From Adineta ricciae (lineage: Eukaryota > Rotifera > Eurotatoria > Adinetida > Adinetidae): a stretch of DNA of 64,000 nt. The position numbers and the translations under genes were made by a program. The stretch lies in contig CAJNOJ010000257.1 of NCBI GenBank assembly GCA_905250025.1, positions 62,001 to 126,000 on the forward strand, written 5' to 3'. Of the stretch, positions 43,848-56,295 are shown in pieces (position 1 is the stretch's first letter; every line of letters starts with the position of its first letter). The notes beneath the pieces are model-generated. The model was not told where the DNA came from. It did not search any database and saw only the letters and a list, made by a program, of their open reading frames with translations.

Positions 43848-46703
43848 ATGTCGAGCAAAAGTGCGAAACGAAAATATGATGAATTGGCTGATGAGATGCA
43901 AAATACAGAACCTACTTCAACAGTGTTTGATAAACTTGAGATTTCAACCGAATATATTATTATTTGGTTCGATGAAAACTTCGAAATGAGAAAACAATAC
44001 ATGATAAGCAAGATCAAATTAAGAGCTATTGTGGATTATTTAATGTGGTTTGATGATATGGACCGGTGCGAGGCATATCTACGTCGATTAAAACATGAGT
44101 ATGTATATTTTGTTATATCATCTGATACAGCTCAACCAGTCGTCGACCGTGTTCATGATCTTCGCCCGGTACATTTAATTTATATTTATAAGCACGACAT
44201 CGAACTAAAAGTGGACTGGATTGCTAAGCATACAAAAGTAAGTGTCATACTGTGATACAAATAGGGAACGAAAACAAAAACACAGCTTTTCGATGAGTCG
44301 TTTTGGATAAGTGACTTGTAATCGTAGAATTTCAGGCGAAGACAATATGAGTTTCACTTGATTTCAGTAGTTTTTGAAAATTAAAGTTGAAAATAATTTT
44401 ATAAATTTTAGTTCCATTGTAGATCAAAACGATTTTCAACAATTACATGGATCTATTAGAAAATTTGTCCAAAGACCTCCAACTATTTGGTAAACATTCG
44501 AATCTCGAAGCTGCTGCATTGTTTTTAGTTAGTAAAACCGAACGTACGATTCAGCTTGATGCAGCGCGTACAAATTCACATTGGTTTGCATTATTCCTAC
44601 GCGCCCTTATCGAAATTGCACCGCCATCAAATAACAAAGAGAAGTTTGTTCATGAGTGTAAATTATTTTATAAAAATAATGAATCCGTTTTGAAAGTAAT
44701 TGATGAATTTAACGAAACATACGAAGCTGAGCACGCTGTTTGGTGGTATACACGTGCAGGATTTTTATATCGTCTTCTTAATCAAGCATTACGACAACAG
44801 TATCAAGACGCGGTAGTACTACTTCATTTCTTCATTGTTGATCTATATAATGTTTTACATCGACTATATGAACAACAGATCGACGATACTGCTGAAAAGG
44901 AAATAATGTATCGCGGTCAATTGATGAATAAAACAGAGCTTAAAGTATTAACTGACAACACAAATTATGCGATGTTGATAAATAGTTTTCTATCCGCAAC
45001 ACTCGATCGCCAAGTAGCAATGATCTTTGCAGGAGCAAAATCAACAACTCTTGATGATCCGGTTCAGTCAGTTCTATTTGAAATATCTGTACAACATGTC
45101 GATACATGGGGTAAAGAAAAAGTCTTTGCAAATATTCAAAATATGAGCTTTAATCAAGACGAAAGTGAAATTTTATTTACACCTGGTGTCACTCTTGTAC
45201 AACGTGAAGTACTTTACAGCGAAGAAGAAAAAGCATGGATTGTACATATTGATATGCATCCATTGAACACCGCTCTACGTTTAACAATTGATCAACAACT
45301 AATGGTTCTAGAATTAGAATTACATATTTTGATAATTGAAAATGAAGGAAAAATAAGTCAAAACCCCGATATCAATTTTACTAACACTATAAATCAATAT
45401 ATTGTACCAATGGTCAAACGAATCACAAATGAATCTCATGATTTATCGAATCGATTTGTTTTTCGTATTTTACGCAATGAACTTCGTCAATTTTTTTATA
45501 TTCCGTCTGACCATACCATTCGTTCAACGCTACATGGTTGTTTAGGTACAATTTGTCGTGACAAGAAAGATTTTAGTGGTGCTGTAGAACACTACCTAAA
45601 AGTCATTGATGGCAGTGAGAGTCGAAAGTTTTCCTATCAGGTAAACTTGGCATTTGTATACAAGCTACAAGGTAATTTTGAACAGGCATGGATTGTATGT
45701 AAAGATTTGATACGGTCAGCTCAAGAAGATACTAATAATGAAGTTAACGTCTATGAAGAAGTGGCATTTGGATCGATTAGGCCAACAAGTTTAGAGCCAT
45801 ATGATATTCCTGCAGAAGATGTTCGTAATTGTGAAGATTTTATCGATTATACTGTACAAAATGCTGATTGTGAGCTTTATTGGATCGAGATAAAGCAAGC
45901 ATATTTACTAGCTGGTAACTTCTATAACGAATCAGAATTCGTTCTGAGATGTTTCAAAAAAGCCTTAGCAATTGTTGAAAAATATGCACCAACATGTCAT
46001 AACGAATTATCTGAGTGTTATCAAAGACTTGCTGAGGAATATCATCGCATTCCTGATATTCAATTAGCTATCGACTACTATAAAAAAGTTATTGAGGAAA
46101 ATCTTGCGTTTAGTATGGAGGACGATGATAGTGACACGAAAAGTTATGATAGCGATCGTGACTCGGCGTGTGACACTGCTCTTGCTTACAGCAAACTGGG
46201 TCAACTAAGAGCTGAATTAGATGATGACATAGAAGTTTGGAATTCTTTTCGAGCATCTTTTAACTGTTGGAAACATGTGAGTCCGGGCGATCGCTGCTTG
46301 TATAGTCTGGCAGAATCGTATAGATGTCTTGCTCTCGTGTATGAACGTCAGCAAGAGTGGGCTCACGCGATTAATCAGTATGAGCTAATGCTCTATATGA
46401 CTCTTGAAAGAGATCCAGAAGACAAACGTGCTGTTGACGAATGTTGTACGTCAATCTTGGATATTCAAAAGAAATTAAATGGTTAGTAAGATTTATCATG
46501 ATGTTGGAAGTTTATCTTTCTATCTGTTTCTAGGAATAGAATCAACGACAAAAGAGCAATTATTAAACCGTTATAATAGTCGATTACCATTGACTCAAAC
46601 CGACCTCACTCCAATCATTAATCAAACTTTTACAGAAATGAATGATAAATTAAATGGCATCAAGGAGCGTTCGATCAACATTTCATCTCGAACTAATGAA
46701 TGA
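43848..46703 (+). CDS. Diverged ADP-ribosyltransferase with N-terminal alpha/beta domain and helical-repeat tail (ART gene 3)
   Basis: Three exons, 43848-44237, 44423-46481 and 46534-46703, join in phase with GT/AG introns to give 872 aa. Residues 1-130 begin with a Lys-rich stretch, then the same alpha/beta domain (Ile-Ile-Ile-Trp-Phe-Asp and later strands) as the two ART-TPR genes. The Trp-Trp-Tyr region follows. The ART core has Tyr-Arg-Gly-Gln (R294), Ser-Ala-Thr (321-323) in place of Ser-Thr-Ser, and Glu-Ser-Glu (377-379). The C-terminal half is helical, with degenerate TPR-like pairs around 480-770 and an acidic, Asp/Ser-rich insert. The last exon has a polar tail. Introns and poor TPRs set it apart from genes 1 and 2, so it is a distant paralogue, not an allele. 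It is likely an active transferase because the triad is kept. Confidence 0.85.
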
Positions 46704-47412
46704 TATCGAGATTTTTTCAAAAATGTTTTCATGTATTCATTCAATGAGAAAATTCCAAATGAACTGTAGTTGAATCTCGACATATAAAGTGACTTCAGGA
46801 TCAGAATAAATAAACAAACACTTCTCTTAGAATATAATATTTAATTTGATTTTCATATTTTCATTTCAGATAATATTTTGAGGGTGTAAACGAGAGTCCC
46901 TCTGGTAACTGTTACACCTACGCCCTCAAGATTTCCTACCAAACAAGAAATAGAAGATATACGATTATCACATTTGAATCATCAGGGTTGATATTCACGG
47001 CGCTGTTGTTTTGTGAAATTTATTTTACGCTTTCGTTTTTACACTGTTATTTTTCTACTTTTGTATTCGTACGAAGTTGAAATTTTCGTAAATTCATATG
47101 ATGGTAAGAAGAATTTTGTAAAATTTGTTCTCTTGTGTCTGTTGTTTTTAAAGTTTTCAGCAAACAGCATATTCTTTCATTTTCAAGCAAAAACAAAACG
47201 AAATAAACATCGGTACTTTATACGAACCATCGATTTCAAGTGTATTATCAACTCAAGGTTGTATTTCGCCAAATAAAACAATGATGTATAACAATCATAA
47301 AGCAACGACGTCATATAGACGAAGTTTTTTTTTATGGAGCTTCTTCTATTCTTTTTCGAAAGATATCTGCTAGAGGCTTCGGCATAACGCTTCTTTTTTT
47401 CTCATCCATATA
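46704..47412. other. Intergenic region upstream of the second ABC locus
   Basis: The part after about 47240 matches 25989-26168 upstream of ABC locus 1. The rest is unique, AT-rich and without a recognised gene. Confidence 0.45.
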
Positions 47413-50400
47413 ATGAGATTGACACATTGGTGAGCGAGTACTGACATTTTGAAAAATAAAATATACACATATTTATCGTGTAGGTTGCAACGGCATTTGA
47501 GAGTCAGTAGAACGATTAAGATAAATGGTACGAATGAACGAGTAAACAAATCAATGTTTGTGCTAAAACATTTGGTAAGTGGAAAAGGATGAGAAGAAAG
47601 ATATCGTTCGAACCATGAATCGTATTTTCTAGTTACATTTCGGAAATGTTAAAGATCATTTAATGATTCTATTTGGTATTTTTGCTGCAGCTGTTTATGC
47701 TATAGGTCATTTACTATTTGTTCGACTATTTGGTGAATTAGTTAGTTTATTTGTTTCACGTGTGTCTACTGTACAATGTTTTGACTACGATCCCGTCAAA
47801 CAGACCTCAAATAACACTTTAGATAAAGAGACATTTCATAAGAATGTGAGTGCGAAAGTGACTCAACTTACAGGTATGAATACTTTGGAGATAATGCTTT
47901 CTGTCGATTACGATGTTAAGTTATTAGTCTCGTTCAAATTGTGACTAGTTATCTTAAGTATGTTTCTTGTGATTTATCTGCAGCTCGGTTGGCAAATCAC
48001 ATGAGAGCAAGACTTTTACAAGCTACGTTTGCTATAGTATATCTTGTGTCCTATAATTCCTGTTCTCTCATTCATTATATGTGATTCTATAGAATATTTC
48101 ATACTTTGATACTACAGATATATCAATCAACAATCTATTCGAGTAAACCTTGTCTTGACGAATGCCGTCATACGATTGTAATCTTCCTTTTCAGAAATAT
48201 TGCTACCGTGCAGTCCGGCATCGGATGGACAAGTTCCGTGACATTAAGTGCGATCATTTTTGTTATCGGAAGTCTTATTCTTGCATTGTTCACCGACTGG
48301 AAACTAACACTGATCGTCATTATCGGAGAGCCACTGAGTGCGGGCGCAGCGTATATGTTATCTAAAGTAAATTTCAATGAATATAATAATAACGAAAGGA
48401 TTTTCGGTGTTTAGTTAACAGCACGAACAACTATTCTAGAATTGGAGTCTTATGGGAGTGCAGGACAAGTTGCACAAGAAGTTCTTTCAGCTTTTCGAAC
48501 AGTTACGGCATTCAATGCACAACAAAATGAACAAAATCGGTAAAAACTATAAATTCTTTCCTTCTATCTCTATATACGGTAATATGTTAGATATGCATCG
48601 AAGTTAAAATACAATACGAAATACGCACTTCGAAAAGGTCTTATCTATGGGTTTTATGTTGGCGCACTCATGATTTTTACTTATTGGACAACGGCCCTCG
48701 GTTTCCTAGCTGGAATATGGCTAAAATCAACAGGAAAACATCCCACACTTGATATTAGTCAAATCGTCGTGGTACGTTCCGTATTCGCTTGATTGAGGAT
48801 GAATACATTTGAACGCATATAGGTCGTAACATGTATGACGGAAGCGTTACAGTTTTTTGGCTATCTCGCTCCAAGTTTAAAAGCATTTTTTGACGCGTGT
48901 AATGTTGCCGATCCGATTATTCGATACATCGAAGGTGCAAAGATCAATCAAACTGAAATATCAGATAGAAAATCTTTGAAAAGATTGGAAGTAACTCAAC
49001 CCGTTGATATTGTTTTTGACGATGTCTCATTCTCTTATCCAAATCGTCAGCAAGAATTAGCATTAAAGAATGTCAGTTTCCAAGTCAAAGCTGGTGCAGC
49101 TGTCGCGCTCGTCGGCAGTTCAGGCAGTGGTGAGATTGATTATGCCTGCTTGCTTTTTCTTCTTCAAATATGATTGTCTCAATAATTCGAAGGTAAAAGT
49201 ACATGTGTTCAATTGTTACTTCGCTTTTACGATCCAACCAAAGGACGTATCAATATCAATGGTCATTCAATTAAAGATTATGATAAGAAGAATTTACGTG
49301 AAATCATTGAGGCAGCTAAACAAGCTAATGCGCATGATTTCATCATGAAACTTCCACATGTACTTAATTCTTTTTGAATTCTTTTTCTCATTTTTTTCTG
49401 TTTTCTATGTAAGAAATATGACACATTAGTTGGTGAGCGAGGTGTACAATTGAGTGGTGGACAACGACAACGTATTGCTTTAGCACGAGCTCTTATTCGT
49501 CAACCAAGTTTACTCTTACTTGATGAAGCAACAAGTGCATTGGATTCGTCGAGCGAAAAACTTGTCCAAGAAGCACTTGATCGCGCTGTTCAAGGTCGAA
49601 CAACGATTATTATTGCCCATCGACTATCAACAATTCGTTATGCTGATTGGATCATAGTTATGAAAGACGGTTCGATAGCTGAACAAGGTTCACATGATGA
49701 TCTAATAGCAATGAACCAATCTTATTATGAACTAGTCAATCAGCAACAAATGAATCAACGGAGAGCAACGATGATATATTGACCAATACAGAAGAGATTG
49801 TGACTGAACTTCCACAGGTATGTAGTACATATCGTGTGTCTCAGTGTAACGCATCGAATTCCTTCTATACATTGGCGAAATTATTTAAACTGAACGTACC
49901 TGAATGGCCGTATCTATTGGTTGTTTGTTTAACTGGAATATTATGTGGTGCATCTTATCCAGCTTTCGCCTATTCCTTAGGCGAAACTATTAATGTAAGT
50001 AATGTTGCATCAAAAAATTATTAAGAATTGTTTTTATTATTCATTTCAAGAATGTCCGATTTCAGCGTAGATGGATCGAGTGATTATTTTCACCCGAATC
50101 ATCTTTCTCCTGGGCATTGTTAGTTGTATTATTCGTGTCATTCATATGAGGATTTATTTTGCTCTGAGGGATTATATCTAAATCTTGATAGTACGTATGT
50201 TTGGCTCTAGTTGGATCACGACTGACCAATCGAATACGAACAAAAGCATTTGGTTGGTATGACCAACCTGAGAATAATATTGGTGCACTCTGCGGACGTC
50301 CTTCTACCGACGCATTAGCCATTCAATCGGTAAGTATTGGTTAAGCTATGCAGAGTTCTATCGGCTGGTTTAGTTAACTAGCGCTCGACTTGGCCTACTG

Positions 50401-50582
50401 ATTGAATCGTTATCACTTTTGGTGATTGCATTAATTATCGGATTGATATTTTCATGGCAATTGATATTAGTTGTCTTTGGCCTAATTGTATTTGAAATGA
50501 CTTTTGCTATTCTGGAAGTTCGAAGAAAAAGCAAAGTACAAACTTTGATTGAAACAGCATTTGCAAATGCTAATGAAGTTCT
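47240..50582. repeat. Duplicated block C, copy 2 (left part)
   Basis: Matches 25989 to about 29597 of ABC locus 1 in order and strand, with identity that alternates between nearly perfect and clearly diverged stretches. It ends at the N at 50583 inside a TMD2 exon. Confidence 0.85.
47413..50582 (+). pseudogene. ABCB-type transporter, locus 2, decayed copy (N-terminal two thirds)
   Basis: Exons equivalent to those of 26169-31225 can be followed from the 17-bp ATG exon (47413) to mid-TMD2. TMD1 exons are open. In NBD1, a deletion near 49301 between two AAATCATT repeats fuses two exons in frame and removes the intron and the Q-loop. A 55-bp deletion relative to locus 1 near 49752 shifts the frame to a stop. 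Further on, an acceptor AG is lost near 50038 and an in-frame TAG lies near 50068. The next donor GT has become AT (about 50145), and 24 bp of the next exon are missing between TTGGTTG repeats. Together these make a functional transporter very unlikely. Walker A, signature and Walker B sequences of NBD1 are still present. Confidence 0.8.
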
Positions 50583-50583
50583 N
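50583..50583. other. Single N at junction between two copies of ABC locus 2
   Basis: The left side stops inside a TMD2 exon. The right side begins inside the earlier intron that splits Walker A of NBD1. About 1.4 kb is therefore represented twice across the join. Confidence 0.85.
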
Positions 50584-50618
50584 TCTTCTTCAAATATGAT
50601 TGTCTCAATAATTCGAAG

Positions 50619-53600
50619 GTAAAAGCACATGTGTTCAATTGTTACTTCGCTTTTACGATACAACCAAAGGACGTATCAATATCAATGGTCATTCAATTGA
50701 AGATTATGATAAGAAGAATTTACGTCAAATCATTGGTCTTGTCAGTCAAGAACCGGTAGAATTGATGATTCTATTCTTACATCATGTTTGACTATTCGTT
50801 TTCAAAGATTCTTTTTGCAACATCGATAAGAGAAAACATCAGCCATGGTAAAGATAACTCAACATTCGACGAAATCATTGAGGCAGCTAAACAAGCTAAT
50901 GCGCATGATTTCATCATGAAACTTCCACATGTACTTAATTGTTTTTGAATTCTTTTTCTCATTTTTTTCTGTTTCCTATATAAGAAATATGACACATTAG
51001 TTGGTGAGCGAGGTGTACAATTGAGTGGTGGACAACGACAACGTATTGCTTTAGCACGTGCTCTTATTCGTCAACCAAGTTTACTCTTACTTGATGAAGC
51101 AACAAGTGCACTGGATTCATCGAGCGAAAAACTTGTCCAAGAAGCACTTGATCGCGCTGTTCAAGGTCGAACAACGATTATTATTGCCCATCGTCTACCA
51201 ACAATTCGTTATGCTGATTGGATCATAGTTATGAAAGATGGTTCGATAGTTGAACAAGGTTCACATGATGATCTAATAGCAATGAACCAATCTTATTATG
51301 AACTAGTCAATCAGCAACAAGTGAACTTGAGTATTACCGAGATATCGAAAGAAATGAATCAACGGATTGATAATCACACACCTGTGGTGGATAATGATGA
51401 TATATCAATCAATACAGAAGAGATCGTGACTGAAGTTTCACAAGTATGTAATACATATCGTGTGTCTCAGTGTAACGAATCGAATTCCTTCTATTCATTG
51501 GTGAAATTATTTAAACTGAACGCACCTGAATGGCCGTATCTATTGATTGTTTGTTTAACTGGAATATTATGTGGTGCATCTTATCCAGCTTTCGCCTATT
51601 CCTTAGGTGAAACTATTAATGTAAGTAATATTGTATGAAAGAATTATTAAGAATTGTTTTTATTAGTCATTTCAACAATGTTCGATTTCAGCACAAATGG
51701 ATCGAGTGATTATTTTCACTCGAATCATCTTTCTCCTGGGCATTGTTAGTTGTATTATTCGTGTCATTCATGTGAGGATTTCTTTTGTTCTGAGGTATTA
51801 TATCTAAATCTTGATAGTACGTATGTTTGGCTCTAGTTGGATCACGACTGACCAATCGAATACGAACAAAAGCATTTGGTTGTATGCTACGTCAAGAAGT
51901 TGGTTGGTATGATCAACCTGAGAATAATACTGGTGCACTCTGCGGACGTCTTTCTACCGACGCATTAGCCATTCAATCGGTAAGTATTGGTTAAGCTATG
52001 CAGAGTTCTATCGGCTGGGTTTAGTTAACTAGCGCTCGACTTGGTATGTTGATTGAATCCTTATCACTTTTGGTGATTGCATTAATTATCGGATTGGTAT
52101 TTTCATGGCAATTGATACTAGTTGTCTTCGGGTTAATTTTAATTCAGATGATTTTTGCTATTTTGGAAATTCGAAGAAAAAGCAAAGTACAAACTTTGAT
52201 TGAAAGAGCATTTGCAAATGCTAGTGAAGTTCTGACTGAGAGTGTACGCAATCTTCGTACAGTTTTTCAACTCAATAGGCAAGAACACATATTAAACAAA
52301 TTTCAGCATATCCTCGATGAAATTTACAAGTAAACAAGCACATAAGTTTTAGTTCTCAGCTTACAGAAATTCTTCTTTTAGTATTACACGTCTGAGTACG
52401 TATAAAGGTGGTGTACCATTTGCATTGTCGTTTCCGATTGCTACATTGATCTTACCGTGTCTCACGCAGTTAGCTGTCACTCTTCTTGACAGAGATCTAA
52501 TCGATGTAGAACGGATCGTCTTGTGAGTTTGCCTTATTCAATCGGAGACAATTCGGTTTATGGACGTATTTGATAGATTATTTGCGTTTGTGCCGTTTAC
52601 TTTCGACGTTATTCAAGTGACGACAACGATGTAAGACAGAATGTTTTACCGCTGGACCCGAAAATCATTTTTCATATAGATCCTCTGACTTAGCTGGAAC
52701 AACAGCAGCAGCGAATCATATCAATCAATTGTTTGAACGCATTCCGTTAATTGATAATATGGCAACGAGTGGCAAAACAATTGTAAGTTCACATGAACAT
52801 AAATAAATTACCATTTGCCATTTTTCTATTAACAGGAGAATTTTTCAGGATCAATTCAATTTGATAATGTTACTTTTTCTTATCCGACACGAAGATTAGT
52901 TAAAGTACTCGACGCTTTTCAATTGACGATTCAACCTGGTATGCATACTTTTCTTTGTTGCATTCGATAAATCTTCTTTCTTCAGGACAAAGTGTTGCTT
53001 TTGTTGGTATGACCTTTCATTTGACAATTCTTCGTTGAAATCGTGTCTAATTTCATTCAGGATCAAGTGGATGTGGTAAATCAACAATGGCACAGTTACT
53101 CGAACGATTTTATGATAGTAGCCAAGGACGTGTTGTAAGTAATCTCGACATCTTCATCAGCCATTCGCCATCCATCTCTATTCATATGTAGTTACTCGAT
53201 GGTCAAGATATAAGAACATTAAATATAGCATGGCTACGCTCTCAAATTGGGATTGTTAGTCAAGAGCCTTCACTAATCTTAGGTCTTTCAATAGGAGAAA
53301 ATATCTCTTATGGTTGTTTACCAAATACATTCGATCGAACAGATATCATCGATGTAGCTAAACGAGCGCATTGTCACAAGTTTATCGAACTGTTACCTCA
53401 AGTAGGTTGTTCATTTTGTCTCAGCTCGTTAGATGATTTCCTGTATGTAGAATTATGATACGCTTGTTGGTGTGAATGGTGCATTTTTCTCTGGAGGTCA
53501 AAAGCAACGCATAGCGATAGCTCGAGCCCTATTTCGAAAGCCGAAAATTTTGATTTTGGATGAAGCAACGAGTGCATTGGATGTGCATAACGAAAAGGCA

Positions 53601-53861
53601 AAACTATGAACTTGATATGGTTGAAAGATCATTGCTTTGTCTCTTTTTCTTTAGCTGGTGGAAGAATCATTGAATGCCGCCAGACAAGACGATCCATCTC
53701 GAACTGTCATTGTCGTTGCTCACCGTTTATCAACTATTCAGTCGTGTGATCTTATTTGCGTTCTTGGTCCGAATGGACGCTTCTTAGAAAGTGGCACACA
53801 CAACGAATTAATGGCACGTGGTGATGCATATTACAGATTTGTACACGATCATGTGATATAA
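50619..53861 (+). CDS. ABCB-type transporter, locus 2, open copy (NBD1 to C-terminus)
   Basis: The first exon visible starts just after the Walker A intron (Gly-Lys-Ser-Thr at 50619 onward), and the gene continues to the stop at 53861. All splice sites and phases match ABC locus 1, including the GC donor after the second Walker B exon (about 53599). The Q-loop exon missing from the decayed copy is intact here. NBD1 signature, Walker B and H-loop, TMD2, and the complete NBD2 with Walker A, Phe-Ser-Gly-Gly-Gln, Walker B and H-loop are present with no stop or frameshift. One Ser in the NBD1 H-loop region has become Pro (Arg-Leu-Pro-Thr instead of Arg-Leu-Ser-Thr). The N-terminal half lies beyond the join and is not visible for this haplotype. 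Confidence 0.85.
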
Positions 53862-54321
53862 TGGGAATAAGGAAGTTTTTTCACAATAAACCATTTTTCT
53901 ACTAAAAAAGAGGACTAACCTAAATAACGAGGGTCGAACTGAAGTGCTGAGAAAAATCACGTAAATATAATTTCTGAATATTCTTGTATTCGCTTAAGAA
54001 TGCCAAAAGAAAATACATAGATCGATGTGCATGGACGCTTATCTTTCACTCTTACGCCCATGTCGTCATCAGAGTAAGAACTAAACAAAAGAGAAATCAT
54101 ATTCGTGTGTATTTTAAAAAGAATGACGACAGAGAAAGATATATTCTGCATTTACATCTATCATTTGTCCTCAGTGATACATTGAGAGAGAAAACAAACA
54201 TTGTCTTTGTCCATTGTAACACTCATTTACCTTTGCTCATATCCACACGTGTATTCTCTAATTTTTCGTTGCAAATCGACAACAACAAAATAGGTACGGT
54301 TCTTATTTTCTTTTATTTCAA
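53862..54321. other. Intergenic region
   Basis: Homology to the downstream flank of ABC locus 1 ends at about 53907. The remainder is the upstream region of the UNC-93-like gene. An overlapping 119-codon frame (53984-54343) is Arg/Lys/His-rich and has no support. Confidence 0.4.
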
Positions 54322-56117
54322 ATGGTTGTTCCACGCAGTATAGCTTCAAGCAATGAAGGCAAAAAGAAAGGAACGAAACGCAATTTCGTTATGATTTGTT
54401 TGGCTTATGTTTGTTCATATACTTCATTGAATGCAGTTATTAGTTTACAATCAAGTATCAACACTGATGCCAACGTTGGCCTCTACTCATTGGCAATTCT
54501 GTATGGTAGTTCGTTAATCACATCACTGTTCTTTACTACTCCGATTGGATACATTTTCGGATACAAATGGTCGATTGTTGGTGGACAACTTGGTGCGATG
54601 GTATACGTAGCATCGAATATGTATCCACAACAGTGGCTGATGTTTTCCAGTAAGAAAATTAAGAATTGAGTTTATGAAGAATAGATAAATGTGTTCTATT
54701 TTTAGCTGCTGTGATATGTGGCGTATTTCGTGCTTGTATGTTTATGGCTCAGGAGGCTTATGTTTCTGTTCTCGCTGGTGGTGAAGATGAAAATGATAAC
54801 GATGAGAAAAAAAATCGAAAATATTTCAGTATTTTCTTTTCCGCATATCAATCAGGTCAGTTGAGTGTTATTTTGTACGTTGACGTGATAGTTAAATTCT
54901 AGCGGAAATCTGGGGCAACCTCATTTCTTATTTGGTCTTACGAAAGAATCCAGCTACAGTGGAAACCGATTTGGAACAGTGTGGAGCAAATTTCTTGGAA
55001 GAAGAACAAGAAGCACAGCTGGAAAGCGGTCAAATTTCTCCAATCACAGTATGATCTCTTTCACAAATCATTATCTCAATGACGTGAAAGTTATTTAGAC
55101 ATACATTCTCTTCAGTATATTCGCTGGAGTGATCATGGTATCCGTGTTGTTGGTGATCATTTTGCTCAGTCAGAAACGCGAGACTAAAAGTTCGTATTTG
55201 ATATTCAAAGTATCTTTGTTCATATCGATATTTTGAAGAGGATGATTCGAAAGGTATATGGCATCAATCAGTCGAATTTTCCTTCACGACTTTAAAGACA
55301 TTGTTTAAACCTATGCATTTGATCATATTTCCATTGGGATATTGGACAGAATCTGCACAAATGTTCTTCATGAGATCGTTTACCAACGTAAGTTCACACT
55401 AAACCTTGATGAATGAGAATATGCTAACAATCGTTTCGTATGTTTGCAGAGTTTCATTACCTGTTCAATTGGAATTCAATATGTTGGTGTGTATATAATT
55501 CGACTAAAACAAGAAAAACAAAGTTTAATTGATTCTGTTCTTGCGTTTTCAGGATTGATTATGACAATGTATGGTGTGACTGTCACTCTGTCTTCGATAG
55601 TTATCGTGTTTTTAGTCAAACGAAAATACAGTCGTCCGATATGTTTCATACTCGCAGCATTGTTGAGTTACTCAGTATTTATTGTCATGTTGATATGGAA
55701 ACCAACATCGCCACAGACGTATGTGTTATTCATTCTTCCATGTTTATCAAGTATTTCAACTGGTATTACCGAACCTTTTATCACAGGTTAGAAGCGAAAT
55801 ATTTGTAGATGAGATTCAAAGTAAGATCTGTTTTCATTCTAGCTATGTATAATTCGGTATTTCCGGGCAAGAAAGATACAGCTTTCTCGTTGTTGACCTT
55901 CGCTCAAACTGCAAGTTGTCTGATTCTCTTATTGTACGCATCCGTGTTACGTCTGCGTATACAAATCATTCTTCAGCTAGTTTATCTCACCCTAGCGATG
56001 TTATCTTACATCATCATTTCAATTAAACAATATAGGTCTTCGAATAAGAATGATGATCGACAAATTCTTATTCTGAACGACAGTGTCGTGGCTTCTTCAA
56101 TTCAAGAAACAATATAA
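54322..56117 (+). CDS. UNC-93-like major facilitator superfamily protein
   Basis: Seven exons join in phase: 54322-54649, 54706-54855, 54903-55048, 55099-55189, 55239-55387, 55450-55786 and 55843-56117. The product is 491 aa, a usual MFS length. The N-terminal half has the UNC-93 pattern: Asn-Ala-Val-Ile-Ser-Leu-Gln-Ser-Ser in TM1, Gly-x-x-Ser-Leu in TM2, a Phe-Met-Ala-Gln-Glu-Ala-Tyr segment in place of the usual Ala-Gln-Gly motif, and Ile-Trp-Gly-Asn-Leu-Ile-Ser after an acidic loop. The C-terminal half has Gly-Tyr-Trp-Thr-Glu and a six-helix continuation. UNC-93 proteins modulate K+ channels in worms, while UNC93B1 traffics Toll-like receptors in vertebrates. Which role applies here is unknown. 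Membrane location is certain from composition. Confidence 0.8.
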
Positions 56118-56295
56118 CATAGATAATAGATGCACAAAATGAAAATAATGTCCTTTTTCGCTAAGATTGTGTAAGCACTTGAAATTAATTGAAAGGAAAA
56201 CCATAGGATTACAGGAAATATGTCCTGTATGGTTGTTTTGTGCATGATGAATATTTATTAATTAGTTTTTCAACAAAGAAACTGCTTGATCGCAT
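56118..56295. other. Short intergenic region
   Basis: 3' flank of the UNC-93-like gene with an AATAAA-poor, AT-rich sequence; nothing recognised. Confidence 0.3.

Noticed and set aside
53984-54343. 119-codon ORF overlapping the start of the UNC-93-like gene
   Set aside because: Overlaps the first exon in another frame and has Arg/Lys/His-rich random composition. The UNC-93-like frame is clearly the real one.
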